This document shows positions 11,984-22,993 of a stretch of DNA of 64,000 bases, piece by piece. Made by a program: the position numbers and the translations under genes. The notes beneath the pieces were generated by a model. It saw only the letters and a list, made by a program, of their open reading frames with translations. It was not told where the DNA came from and ran no database searches. The DNA is from Dolomedes plantarius (lineage: Eukaryota; Arthropoda; Arachnida; Araneae; Dolomedidae). The stretch's first letter is position 1. Every line of letters starts with the position of its first letter. The stretch is taken from NCBI GenBank assembly GCA_907164885.2, contig OU015490.1, positions 17,679,440 to 17,743,439 of the forward strand, written 5' to 3'.

Positions 11984-12705
11984 GGGGACAGTGGACCTTC
12001 AAACCTAACTTTTTTTGTTTTGAATGGATTTGCTTGAAATTTGAATATGTGATGAGTACCAAGGATATGTAAAAGTGGTTAAAATTTAAAGATGAAATAT
12101 TAATAATTTATGAATTATGAATTATGAATTATATCAAAAATTGGCCTCATTAAAAATGTTCCGTGCGCATTTCTTTTGCATATAATATGGAAATTTTTAT
12201 TTACGGGATACCTTATAGAACTAACAATGAAACTTATTGCTTATTTTAAGCGTTCATTAAAAATATAAAGAGAAAAAAATAATAATAGTGAAAACACCCT
12301 TTTTATTATGCAAAATACCTATAAATCAGCTTTTCAAGTACAAAATTTAGAAATTCCGAGCTACGAAGCATAATTTTTTTTCAATAAGATTTATTTGATA
12401 TACAGTTAAGTATATAAAACTTAAATTTCAAAGCAATACAGTAATTAGAAATGCGCCCGGAGCAGTTTGAATATTCGTATGACACGAAAATGTTTATTTT
12501 GAGAAAAACACATTTAAAGTTATTGCTATTAGTAACCACATACTATCTAAATTAAATACAAATTGCCTATAACTAGGAAAGTAATCGCAGAAATTAAAAA
12601 TTCTTTTTGCACCACATTCCTACTCGTCCGTAGTTTCACAATTCAATAAAATAAAAAAATCGAATTTTTGGACAAATTTCACAATTTTGAAAGTCCACTG
12701 TCCCC
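11984..12705. mobile_element. Non-autonomous TIR element with TTAA flanks
   Basis: The ends are inverted copies of GGGGACAGTGGAC (longer with mismatches, continuing into TTTCAAA/CTTCAAA), and TTAA stands immediately outside at 11980-11983 and 12706-12709. TTAA duplication is typical of piggyBac, but piggyBac ends normally start CC rather than GG, so the superfamily is open. The 722 bp interior is AT-rich and non-coding. Confidence 0.8.
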
Positions 12706-12709
12706 TTAA

Positions 12710-13214
12710 CCGGGGAAAGTCCATCAAGATCTATAAAAAGGAGGAATTGCTCCGTGTTTAAAAAAAAAAAAAAAGTCTCACAATCGGTCGCCGCCAATAG
12801 GTGGCGCCCGAAGAAGAGCCTACAGTTTTGAAACGGAATTCATATGATTTATATGGATTTTTCAAGAGAAAGCAAGTTATTTTGTTTAGTGCGTATTTAA
12901 TATAATTTCATTTATTCAAGTTAAAAATTGTTAATTTCTATTTGAAATGTTTATTTGAACTGCTTTTTTTTTTTTTCTGCTAAACGTATTCCATGAAGCT
13001 GCAGACTTATTCTTACAGCTTATTTGACAATCAGTGGTGCTGCCATCTGTCCGCTAGTTGGGGAGTTAAAAATTTAGGGTCGCAAACTTTGCAGCTTTAC
13101 ATCTATGCCGCCACAATTTTGAGTGGAGAATTGCTTTAAACCAGTAATTCTGAATCACTGCGCAGCGAGATTCTTGAAGTGTTCCGCAACCACGAATACC
13201 TATACATAAACGAA
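12710..13214. other. No gene recognised
   Basis: The stretch contains a 15 bp A run near 12760, a GTCGCCGCCAATAGGTGGCG near-palindrome at about 12787, and the recurrent word GTGGTGCTGCCATCTGTCCG at 13034. Confidence 0.5.
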
Positions 13215-14035
13215 GTCAAGATTTTTTGCGTTGCTCTACAAATCGACGAAACAACTGATATTGTCGTGAATTATCTTATTTGACAAACAGAACAGGAGAA
13301 CATAATTTCGCTTAAATTAATTCTCGTGGAATTTGTGCATTAGTATTTTCACAGACGTTGCTCCGGCTATGACTGGGTCTATAAAAGGATTTGTAGCACA
13401 TGTAATCGAACATAATGCAGATATATCAGTTACCCAGGAAACACTCATTTCAAAACAGTTCCCATCAGAATTGAAAAATAGTGCTGGAATAGTGTGTTAA
13501 AATGATTAATTATATAAAATAAAGACCATTAAAAATTCGCCTATTTTCTCCAGAGGGAAAGTTTCATCTTCGCGCTTGAATTAAAATACGAGATAGAGAT
13601 ATTTTTTGAACAAGATAAGTAAGTATTTTGTTGATATGTTGGATGACAAAATAGGATGTGCTAATCTAGCCTACTTATCTGATATTTTTGTTATATTTAA
13701 TAACATAAATACAAGTATGCAAGTACAGAAAGAAAATATTTGAAACTCAGCCGATAAACTGTTGGGATTTAAAAAAAGTACTTTATGGAAGAATAAAGCA
13801 CAAGAAGGCAGTTTAGAATAGTTTGAGTCAGTTCCCAAAAAACTGTTACAAAATGATTCATAAAACAGTTATTGATCTTTTGACAATACTAGAACAAAGA
13901 TTTGTTCATTACTTTACAAATTTAAGAATAAAAATATTTGTTTAGACTCGAAATCCATTTGTGATAAACGACACGTCGGTGTATGAATTAACTTTTAAAG
14001 AACGGGAAGAACTAATTTCGGTGTGTACTAGATCT
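13215..14035 (+). pseudogene. hAT transposase relic (FAM200/ZBED5-like)
   Basis: Broken frames give recognisable pieces in the right order: ALQIDETTDIV (usually LQLDESTD, around the first catalytic Asp), APAMTGSIKGFVAHV (the GAPAMTG..GFVA motif), PEGKFHLRALELKYEIEIFF (usually LSRGKVL.R.FELR.E...F), a LAYL-like stretch, ADKLLGFKKK-like and RFVHYFTNL pieces, then RNPFVINDTSVYELTFKERE. Multiple stops and frame changes separate them. TIRs were not found, so only the gene relic is annotated. Family assignment comes from the motif order known from FAM200A/ZBED5-type domesticated hATs. Confidence 0.7.
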
Positions 14036-14047
14036 GGAAAGATCTCT

Positions 14048-14107
14048 AAATAAGATCTGGAAAATTGTAATAACAGATCTGTTATTACAATTTTCCAGAT
14101 CTTATTT
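14048..14107. repeat. 60 bp perfect palindrome, no spacer
   Basis: Every base from 14048 to 14077 pairs with its partner from 14107 back to 14078, with the centre at CAGATCTG. The arms contain AGATCTGGAAAATTG, and just to the left AGATCTGGAAAG and AGATCTCTAAA are near-copies. It can extrude a cruciform. It lies at the end of the hAT relic and may reflect a fold-back replication error. Confidence 0.97.
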
Positions 14108-14756
14108 TTGCGAATTCGGATTTTCAGCTTAGATCAACATAAAAACGGAAAAAAGATCCAGACTTTTAAATTTGGATCACAAAATGAGAGTATCTTTATC
14201 CTTTTTACGCCCAAATATAAATGAAGTTATCAAAAAACAAGCTCAAATTTCGCACTAAATGTAATTTGTGGTTAAATAAACATTTTGTTTCCTTTATAAT
14301 GTACTTTCAGGTAAGCACTACACTTGGCGGCGCATTTTTAATCTTGGTGACGCACAGATACAACACATCGTATTGGCGAACGAAATAGCTCAAAATAACT
14401 CCGGATTTTACGCAAAAGGTATATTGACGACCACACATAATGAAGTTTATAATCTCTCTGACGGATCATAAAAATGCAATAATATTTATTTTATCTTAAA
14501 TAACACATATTGAGAGAAAGATATACAAACTACTGTAGGCATTCTATGAAGTTTGTTTATCTCCATGACCACGATAATAATCGTTCTCATATCGTATCGT
14601 GATCCTTGAATCTCACTTTTTGTATATTTTAGTATTGTAATCTGCCAATCATTAGTGTGATTATATCGCGTTACTTTTCTCTCGTTGCGGCGATTTTTGA
14701 AAATGCGCCAAATTGGTGTCAAAATGATTGTAGTTCTTACAACGGAAAAGTACCTA

Positions 14757-15273
14757 CAGTGGCGTAGCTAGAACTTTTGCCGCCCGGGGCGGTCTCCAAT
14801 TTGCCGCCCTTTCTAAGTCAATCAATTGGTGGTTTTTATAAATTAATAAACATAAATAAATAATTGTAATTGAGACAAACTATAGGTGGGGAACTTTTTT
14901 ACCATTGGATGCCATATTTAAATTAGGCAGAAATAAAGGAGGCCGCGTCATCTCCATGGTAACGGTGGTACTAAGCATTCAATAAACATCGAGCACGGAG
15001 TAGTACATAGAACTTCTACTCGACATCGGCACCATTGATGTCTCTATCCGAGCAAAATTTTTAGAGATAATATTTTCAACCCTGCATTGACTTGACGATG
15101 AGGAAAAATATTCGAAATCATATAGTAATTCATAATTCGTAGAAATCGAATAGTAAACTTATGAATTGAAAAAGTGGTTTTTTACAACTAATACTAAATA
15201 AAAATATGCCGCCCCAAAATATGTGCCGCCCGGTGCGGACCGCACCCACCGCACCACCCTAGCTACGCCACTG
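14757..15273. mobile_element. hAT MITE, 517 bp
   Basis: TIRs CAGTGGCGTAGCTAG bound the element and a perfect 8 bp target duplication AGTACCTA stands at 14749-14756 and 15274-15281. Just inside each end is a CCGCCC-rich block (TTGCCGCCCGGGGCGG at the left, TGCCGCCCGGTGCGG at the right). The TIR shares GGCGTAGC with the 4 kb hAT at 1551, so the two may be related families. The interior is non-coding. Confidence 0.93.
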
Positions 15274-15281
15274 AGTACCTA

Positions 15282-15617
15282 ATTTCATTTTATAATTCAA
15301 TGAAAATTTCTTCGTATGCTATTTTTACAAAATATATTGTAGGTACATCAATCATCTTTAAATTTATCCTATTTTTATTGTGCCGCCAAATTTTTAAATT
15401 ATTAAGAGTGTACCGTGACGAAAAAAAAGTTTAGCATCATCATTGCTTGATTAAACATGATCGACAAACTTGATTTTTAAGATTGGTGCTGCCATCTATC
15501 CACATATTTTGGAAAAGAAAAGCATTTTTCTATAACTGGAATTTACAAGTTTGATGATAAAATCACTGTACAACATGAAAAATAACCTTCAGATGAAAAT
15601 GTGTTTCTTATATATTT
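15282..15617. other. No gene recognised
   Basis: AT-rich sequence. It includes another copy of the recurrent word (GGTGCTGCCATCTATCC) at 15485, 130 bp before the following pseudogene. Confidence 0.5.
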
Positions 15618-16217
15618 TTGGCTGAAAATAACGAATCTGTAATTATCTTTTTGTTTACCACGCACCATTGTCCCCAAAATCCACATTTTAGCAATGGAAA
15701 TTTATATTGTCGCGGCAAGCGCCGCTACAAAAAAACAAGTTTATTTAGAAGACGACAAAGCCATTTTGTAGACTATTTTGAGGAGAAAGAAGACATCGTA
15801 TATTGCTGTGATGCGAGTGGCCTATTTCATGCATTGGGACATGAACATAATCCAGCAGAGTGGCGCCTGTTTATTGACTCGTCCAAACGTAGTCTCAAAG
15901 CAATACTCCTCCATATAGGCAATGTTTGTCCGTCTATTCCTGGAGCGTATTCTACAAATACAAAGGAAACTTACTGAGTTACGAGTGCTATACTGAAGTT
16001 AATTGAGTACACTACATTCAAATGGCACATTTGTGGAGATTTGAAAGTCATTGGGATATTAACAGGCATGCAACAGGGATACACTAAATTCTGCTGCCTT
16101 CTGTGCGAATGGGACAGCCGTGACAGAAAAAATCACTACATCCGTAAACAGTGGCCTCCAAGAAAAAACTTCATTTCTGGCACCAAAAACATATCACATA
16201 GAAAGCAATTAGGTAAA
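15618..16217 (+). pseudogene. Relic of a conserved GLFHALG/HNPAEWRLFIDSS protein family
   Basis: One frame is open except for a single TGA at 15975. It reads DIVYCCDASGLFHALGHEHN, PAEWRLFIDSSKRSLKAILL, HIGN, then after the stop ILKLIEYTTFKWHICGDLKV, GMQQGYTKFCCLLCEWDSRD and a basic W-P segment. I remember this as a widespread multi-copy family of unknown function in arthropod and cnidarian genomes, with a conserved C-x-x-C (FCCLLCEWDSR). Copy number suggests a mobile-element origin, but I cannot name a superfamily. Full members are several hundred residues and continue with a PPLHIKLGL-type region, which is not found here. The frame stops at 16233, and a GTAAAT donor-like sequence stands at 16212. 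It is probably a truncated pseudogene. Confidence 0.6.
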
Positions 16218-16570
16218 TTCTTTCTTATTTATTAATCGCTATGTATTGATAAATTTCTTATGGATGGATTTATTGCTGTAAAGTCTTTCCTTTTACCATA
16301 GGACCATAAGAAATGGGTCGCATCTGCAATGCCTGGGCCACGCCCTCAATTGCAGACTTTCAGGTAATAAGCAGAGGTGAACCAATAGAAACAGAGTATA
16401 GGAAAGGAGTGAAATGATTGGATCGCTGCTAATCCGTGAGTTCATACTACACGATATTTATATATCATGACAAAGGTTTTTAAAAAGTTTCTGGTTTTGA
16501 TTACATGAAACATCCTTGCACGTTATAAAATCATCATAACAATCTTAGAAAATAAAACACTAGTGTAAAA

Positions 16571-16682
16571 ACCCGCTAGTAAGGATTCCTCTTACTAGCG
16601 GGTAAGTCAGATTCCTCTTAACGCTACTAGCGGGAGGAATTCCTCTAGCGGGTCCAGCTAGTAAGAGGAATCCTTACTAGCT
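16571..16682. repeat. Cluster of interlocking hairpins
   Basis: Hairpin 1 (16571-16603) has a perfect 13 bp stem ACCCGCTAGTAAG around the loop GATTCCT. Hairpin 2 (16656-16682) has a perfect 10 bp stem AGCTAGTAAG around AGGAATC, the reverse complement of loop 1. Between them, ACTAGCGGGAGG, the palindrome AGGAATTCCT and CTAGCGGGT repeat the same words. GC content is higher than in the flanks. No function is known to me. Confidence 0.9.
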
Positions 16683-17480
16683 GGTTCCTCCGCATATTAA
16701 TTAACTATTGTCAGGAAGTACTGATTGAATGAGTGTATTTAACTATCCAAAAAAAATTTCTCTCAATATTTCTTGTGGAGGCTATAGCTTTTTAGACCCT
16801 AGGCACAAAGCACCTAGGATGAAGGGCAATGATAACTTTTGTTTATAATTTATTAACACTAATTGATTTGATGAAGTTGTTCCTGATAATGGAATTTATG
16901 TACTTCCAAGTCTTTTCTAATAAACTCATATTTTAACCTTTTAACAGATTACATCATTTGTACTGAAACTATAAAAGTCTTGTAATTTTATATTTCAAAT
17001 TTATTGAACTCATATTTTTTTCCTTATGTGCTAAAAATTTTTACAAAATCCTCCTTGCAAAGGAAAAGATACATTTTTGCAAAATGATATCAACAAAATT
17101 GCCAAAAATAATGTTAAATAGATCATTTGCTTGTTGTAAACAGTTCTATGCTGACGAAGATGATTTTATAAAGTTCTGATCAATGGATTTGAAGAATTGT
17201 CTCTTAAAGAACAATTAAATTTATCCATATTTTCAGTTATTTTTAAGGTACATAAAAAAATTCTTATTTTTCATTTCACGAAAAGAGTACAAACCCTGGA
17301 AATGCTGGGTAATTCGAATTTTGATCGGAAATTAGAAAATTTTCAAAATAAAATAGGAAATGTAAATCCCAAATGTGCACTGTCATCGTTTCTAGAACAT
17401 GGTTGCTGCAGTTGATGAAATGTCATTAAAAAATGTGTGCTGTACAATGCGTGCGATGAGAAGGATTTTAAAGGACACGA
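16683..17480. other. No gene recognised
   Basis: AT-rich, with a 72-codon plus frame at 17197-17415 that I cannot assign and that has the composition of non-coding DNA. Confidence 0.4.
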
Positions 17481-18105
17481 ATCTATGTCGAACGCATGTT
17501 TGTTATGCTGTTCTGAAATAAACAAAAGCAGTAAAGTAAGATCATGTTGTAGCTCTTAATGAATTATTCAGTATTTAAGTATTTTTATAGTTATGTTTTA
17601 GTTTAAAATAATTTTAATATATATCAAAGCTAAATGAGTGCTTATACTGTACATTGCTATGAGAAAAACTGTACACTATTAACTGTATTTATTACTGTAC
17701 ACATCTATGTCGAACGTATGTCTGTTATGCTGTTCTGAAATAAACAAAAGCAGTAAAGTAAGATCATGTTGTAGCTCTTAATGAATTATTCAGTATTTAA
17801 GTATTTTTATAGTTATGTTTTAGTTTAAAATAATTTTAATATATATCAAAGCTAAATGAGTGCTTATACTGTACATTGCTATGAGAAAAACTGTACACTA
17901 TTAACTGTATTTATTACTGTACACATCTATGTCGAACGTATGTCTGTTATGCTGTTCTGAAATAAACAAAAGCAGTAAAGTAAGATCATGTTGTAGCTCT
18001 TAATGAATTATTCAGTATTTAAGAATTTTTATAGTTATGTTTTAGTTTAAAATAATTTTAATATATATCAAAGCTAAATGAGTACTTATACTGTACATTG
18101 CTGTG
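17481..18105. repeat. 222 bp tandem repeat, 2.8 units
   Basis: Units begin ATCTATGTCGAACG at 17481, 17703 and 17925, an exact 222 bp period. The units are nearly identical, and the last ends near 18105 at the TGTACATTGCTGTGG word. Near-identity means recent expansion or a tandem assembly duplication. No open frame spans the unit. Confidence 0.95.
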
Positions 18106-19594
18106 GAAAATAAAAGGCTGTATTTGTATTAAGTACTTTTTTGGCTATTTTTATTTGAAGTATGTAGGATGACATTATGACTGTTTGTAACTATTACACT
18201 GTTACTCACAAAAACAATGTTAACTGCTATAAAGAAAAATGGTATTCATGTAGTTTCCAAATGATTCAAATTTGTCATAATCAGTATCACTTGCCAAAAA
18301 CAAGCAAAGTCCTGTTTGAATGCAATAAATGATTTATATGGTGAATGTTTTATGCAATAAATTTTTCTGTCATAGAAATAATTATATTTGCACTACTTAT
18401 TAATTTAAAAAGTCTTCATGTAAACTCTTTTTTCTTCTTATTTTGTTAGTATAAATGTTTTTTTGTTTTTGTTTTTAAATAAGAAATATACTTAAAATAT
18501 TTTCTCTTAAAATAAAAAATAAATTTTTTTACACTTAAAGCTTTTAAAAATATTTTAAAAGCTTAACTTAAAAGTGAAATTTATAAAATTAAATTTTATA
18601 TTCAAGTCCTACGATTCTCGTAAATAAAATAATAATAACTGTAAAACGTTTCGAAGTACTCGCCCCGTTCGTGAAGAATGAATATAAAAAATCTCAATGT
18701 TATACCACAATAAGGCGAAACGTCGCAACATCATTGGCTACGTCAATTTTCGTCTACTATAGATCACGTGATTATTGGGTGGCATAAAACAGAAGCCGTT
18801 CCTATGCGTTTGCATGTGTTTTGGGACGATACCTTCATTTTGAGTTAAATAAAGTTTATTTATAAAATTGCTCATATTAGTTGTATGTAAAAGGTATTTT
18901 AACTCTTTTTTTTTTTCAATATTTCGCAAGGTTTAAGAGAACATAATCGTTCTTTCGTTGAGAATGATTATTATTATGTTGAGATATGTATAGATATCAG
19001 GATAAGTTACTTCAGGCCAGCGTCTTGTATCATACCTCCAGTCTTTCTCTGTCAATAAATACGGGTCACATACTGAATAAACCTTTCCGGGCTGTGCCTG
19101 AATGTTTAATTTAGTGACCTTTGTTTAGATACCGTATCTAAAGACTTTGCGTAATCTGAGAGCATTTTATTCAACAAGCTGTAAGAATGCTCATTGGACG
19201 CCATGTTTAATTATGCAATGTTTTGCCACTCCTCGCCAAACAAGAAGTAAAATCTGCAAGAGTTGAGATGCGACATGCTGCGAGACACTGCCCTATATGA
19301 CGTAAGCAGGAACATCGTGAATGACAAATTACACATATCGAGAAATATTCGCCAAATGTTACTCCCCATACTCTACGAATCTCATCTATTCAGGGAGAGA
19401 CGCACGCGCATGGGATTAATATATTAAATTATAAAATATATATATTAAATTCGTGACCGTCAGCGCAATTGGATTATTGGCTATTCCGGATTATCATCAT
19501 TGGATTAACACGTGCTGGTGACTATACGATTTTCTAACCTCATTTTTAGAGCTTTTATATTTTATTTAAGCTAAATATACTTATACATAGCTTA
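18106..19594. other. No gene recognised; small palindrome
   Basis: Apart from a perfect 12 bp-arm hairpin at 18538-18564 (AAGCTTTTAAAA arms) the stretch is AT-rich single-copy-like DNA. A 63-codon minus frame at 18738-18929 is not recognised. Confidence 0.5.
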
Positions 19595-21313
19595 TCTATA
19601 TATATAAAACAGTTCCGTAACTGACTCACTGACTGACATACAACGCACAGACCAAACCGCTGGACCTAAAGGGCCGAAATGTTGCATGGCGATTCTTCTT
19701 ATAGTGTAGGAGTGCACTAAGAAAGATTTTTCAAAAATTATTCTTAGATTTTTTAAAATTAAATTTTTAAGCTGTTTTTGTCACTTTTTTAAAGTTTGCA
19801 TTTAAAATAATAATTTGAGGGTTATAAAATGTATATCACGAGAAAGATAAAAAAAAATTCCTTTAAAATGAGATCTTTTTCGAATCTTTACCTCTATTTT
19901 CTGATGTTGGGGGAATTTTTAAAGATTCATTTTTAGAATTTAATTTATTAAATGCGGATCACGTGATTTCCTTTTCTGATACTTTAAATAAATTTATCGT
20001 CACGTGCATAAAAACTAAATAGAAAAAAAAAATATTTTTCTTTTCTTGATAATGCGGCAGACGATTGGACATTATCCAAAAATATATTAAAATTACAGTA
20101 AAAGAAACGTTCTACAAACTGTACTGTATTCTTTATATTAAATTTGAATATTTTCTTCTACATTATTTTGTCTATAAAAATATCCCTTACGATTTTTTTA
20201 TAAATATATACAGTGGTACCTCGACTTACGAGTTTTTCGAGATACGAGCATGCTCTCGGTAAATTTTTTGCTTCGAGTTACGAGCAAGCTTCAGATATCC
20301 CACCGCTAGTTTGAGCAGCGAATGCCATGTTACGTGCTCATCAAATGATAACACAAGAAGTATATAATATTTACAACCTTTATGTACAATAATTATACAA
20401 TTGTATACATATTATTCTGAGACTACTATCCAGTTTCAAACCGGGAATTTAACACTGAACAATTACTGCCCGGGGAAGTTTGCTCTGCCCGAACTTGAGT
20501 CGCCCTCAGAAACCGAACAGGGCCCAACCTCTCTCGCAAAGAGATAGCTTAAATTCCCTACCCCACATTGGAACTCCCCATGGGGTCTAAGGGATGGGAT
20601 GACCTTGGTCCTAGGATCGCAAGTTCTTCCCCTTCTACGGATTCTGAGAAAACGTTCTTCGAATTCTCAGAAAGAAGAATCTGGAGATTACAGCTACAGT
20701 GAACGATGCAACAATCGCCCAACTTCCGATCTCAATATTCTGCTCAGTTCACTCGAGAGTTGCTGGTAATAAAAGCGAAAGTGAGGAAAGCGGGGCGATA
20801 AGGTCAAAAATCAACGAATAAGATTTAATTTTTCAGTTCAGCCTTTCTCCTCCTCTTCCGTCAGCATCTTAAAGTCTGATCTCCAAAGTAAATGTTGTAC
20901 ATTACACTTAATAAAATAAATTAATTGCAGTACATTCTATTGTATTGCGTTTATATACAATGTTTGTCGTTTATAAGTACATTTTTCTTATTTAAAAACA
21001 TGTAACAAAAAATTGCAGTGTTTTGAGGGAGCCCGGAACGAATTAATGGCATTTCCATTCATTTCAATGGGGGAAAGCTAATTAGAGTTACGAGCTCCGT
21101 CATGGAACGAATTAAACTCGTAAGTCGAGGTACCACTGTATATATATATTTTTGACATCAATTGTATACATTGATCGTCGTATTTATTTTATTTTATTTT
21201 ATTTTATATTTATATTTATATATATATATATCTATATCTGGCATTAATTGCATAAATTGACCGTTGTATTTCCTTTGAATGTATTCCGTAGCGAAGTGCG
21301 GGTTTTCAGCTAG
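19595..21313 (+). mobile_element. Non-autonomous Helitron carrying a nested Tigger MITE
   Basis: It begins TCTATATATATAAAAC after an A (typical Helitron 5' TC) and ends TTTTCAGCTAG before a T at 21314, so insertion was between A and T without duplication. A 5' region with AACTGACTCACTGACTGACA follows the start, as in many arthropod Helitrons. Its 3' ~260 bp (outside the insertion) matches the copy at the start of the window. Without the 928 bp insertion the Helitron is ~790 bp. It encodes nothing recognisable. Confidence 0.8.
20211..21138. mobile_element. Tigger-type MITE nested in Helitron, 928 bp
   Basis: TIRs CAGTGGTACCTCGACTTACG and its complement bound the element with TA on both sides. 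The Helitron copy at 1-300 lacks it, which gives the empty site. The left end has a second inner word GAGATACGAGCATG and CGAGTTACGAGC. The interior is comparatively GC-rich (20440-20760) and has no clear transposase frame. Confidence 0.93.
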
Positions 21314-21651
21314 TTTAACTACATAAATAAAGCAGTGTCTGTCTGTATGTATGTAATGTATACAAATCTAAATTTCTTGACGAATCTGGTTGAAACTTCG
21401 TATACCTATGTTTTGAAGCCAGGAGATAATTCTAAGATTAGTTTGGAAGCTTTAAAATAGTTTTACAGATATTTTAATTCTAAAAATACTCCACAGCTTC
21501 ACTCATCCTGAGAAAACATGGCCGACATATCTCCAGCATGGTGCAGCCATCTGTCGGCAACGACGGGAATTTAATACATTTGTATGGCCCTGAAAAGGTC
21601 CTTTTTTTTTCTTTTGTGGGGCCCGAGCATAGCCGGGCGAAGCCAGGCTAG
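21314..21651 (+). mobile_element. Second Helitron-like element abutting the first
   Basis: It ends in GCCAGGCTAG before T at 21652, preceded by a hairpin-capable GCCCG...CGGGC stretch (GGCCCGAGCATAGCCGGGCG), as expected of a Helitron 3' end. The start, with GTGTCTGTCTGTATG about 30 bp in, lies immediately after the first Helitron's terminus. The recurrent word GGTGCAGCCATCTGTCGGC lies at 21539. The precise 5' end is not fixed. Confidence 0.6.
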
Positions 21652-22988
21652 TACATATATAAATAGCTTGCTATATTAACATATAATATATTTCCATTAA
21701 ATTTTGAAATAGATTGCTCAGATTTTTTCCACGTGAGTAATTTGTATGATATTTTAATCTGATTTTCTTTGGTTTATATATTTTATTTTTGCTTAATATA
21801 TTTATAGATAGCAGATTTATACATATATATAGCATAATATATTAATATGTAATATATTTATATTAAATTAACATAGATTGAATTAGATTGGTAAATTTGA
21901 ATTTATTTTTACTTCATTTGTCGTGATTAAGTTTGTCAATTGAATATTATTTTAGAAAATCATTTTTACTTTGTTAAAAATTCTTAATTTTTTTTCCTCG
22001 AATTTATTAAATTAAACTTAATAGTTATGTTGCCCATTGGCAGTATTGTTTCTAAATATCAGGCTGCATTAGTCAGACTGTACAAGTCGGATTGCAAAAT
22101 CGGCGGTAAGCATGCTTTTATTTTTAAGAACGACGACGTTTTTTTAAATAATAAACTTCAATATTATTTTTAAAAAATCTTCGCAAGATATATACAAGTA
22201 AGTTTTATTTGTTAATAAATTTCTTTATACTCTTATTTTATTGAAAAAGTTTAATAAATAAGCTGTGATAACGAGTAGCGCGAAAGGGCGGGGTTTAAGA
22301 AGTCCTACTCACTTGCCGTGCAGAGGGCTGGGGTAAACAACAATGGTGCCAAGGTTGGCGCGAAAAAAATTGGCTTGGCGAGCAACCGCGGAGCTCTTCC
22401 TAAACTAATGATATTATTATCTCTCTGCAAGAATTCTAAACAGGAACATAACCTACCCTGACGCAAGTTATTTAGCTACGCCATTTGGTACAATACGAGC
22501 AGATGATGTTTTAAAATTTCATCCGTCTAAGTCTATTACTGTGAAGGATAGGCTTAGAGGAAGTGACACTCTTGAAATTTTGTATCTAATGTTTATGAAT
22601 AGTTATGTTATGTTATGTGGATAATGTAACAGTCTAAGATTAATCAGTAAGTAGATTTTATCCCCTGTTATTTGCAAGGATCATTATCCTGCAGGTGTTT
22701 TCGATTCCCAAGATATGTATCTCCTTATACTTTAAAATATGAAATATTTCTGATACCAGGCAATGTTTTTATATGGGATACTCAACCAATAGACATCGTT
22801 ATATTTAATATTTGAGTGTGTGTGGACTAAGTATATGTGTGATCCCAAAAGCAATAAACAGAAAGTTGGATAAACACACTTTATTATATTTTATTACATT
22901 ATATATATATATAACTCCTTTTATGAAAAATGAAATAAGCTTTTATTCATTACGATATGAAATAGAGGGAATCCCAAGAGGCAGCCAT
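21652..22988. other. No gene recognised; CpG-containing patch at 22260-22410
   Basis: Most of the stretch is very AT-rich. The patch at 22260-22410 is GC-richer with AAAGGGCGGGG (Sp1-like) and, on the minus strand, TTTCGCGCC (E2F-like) and CAA|GTGAGT (a donor-like site at about 22311-22320). It could be a promoter or first exon, but nothing links it to a gene. Confidence 0.3.
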
Positions 22989-22993
22989 CTCAC

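Noticed and set aside
17481..18105. CRISPR-like array
   Set aside because: Only about three units with a 222 bp period and no short repeat/unique spacer alternation; the organism is a eukaryote.
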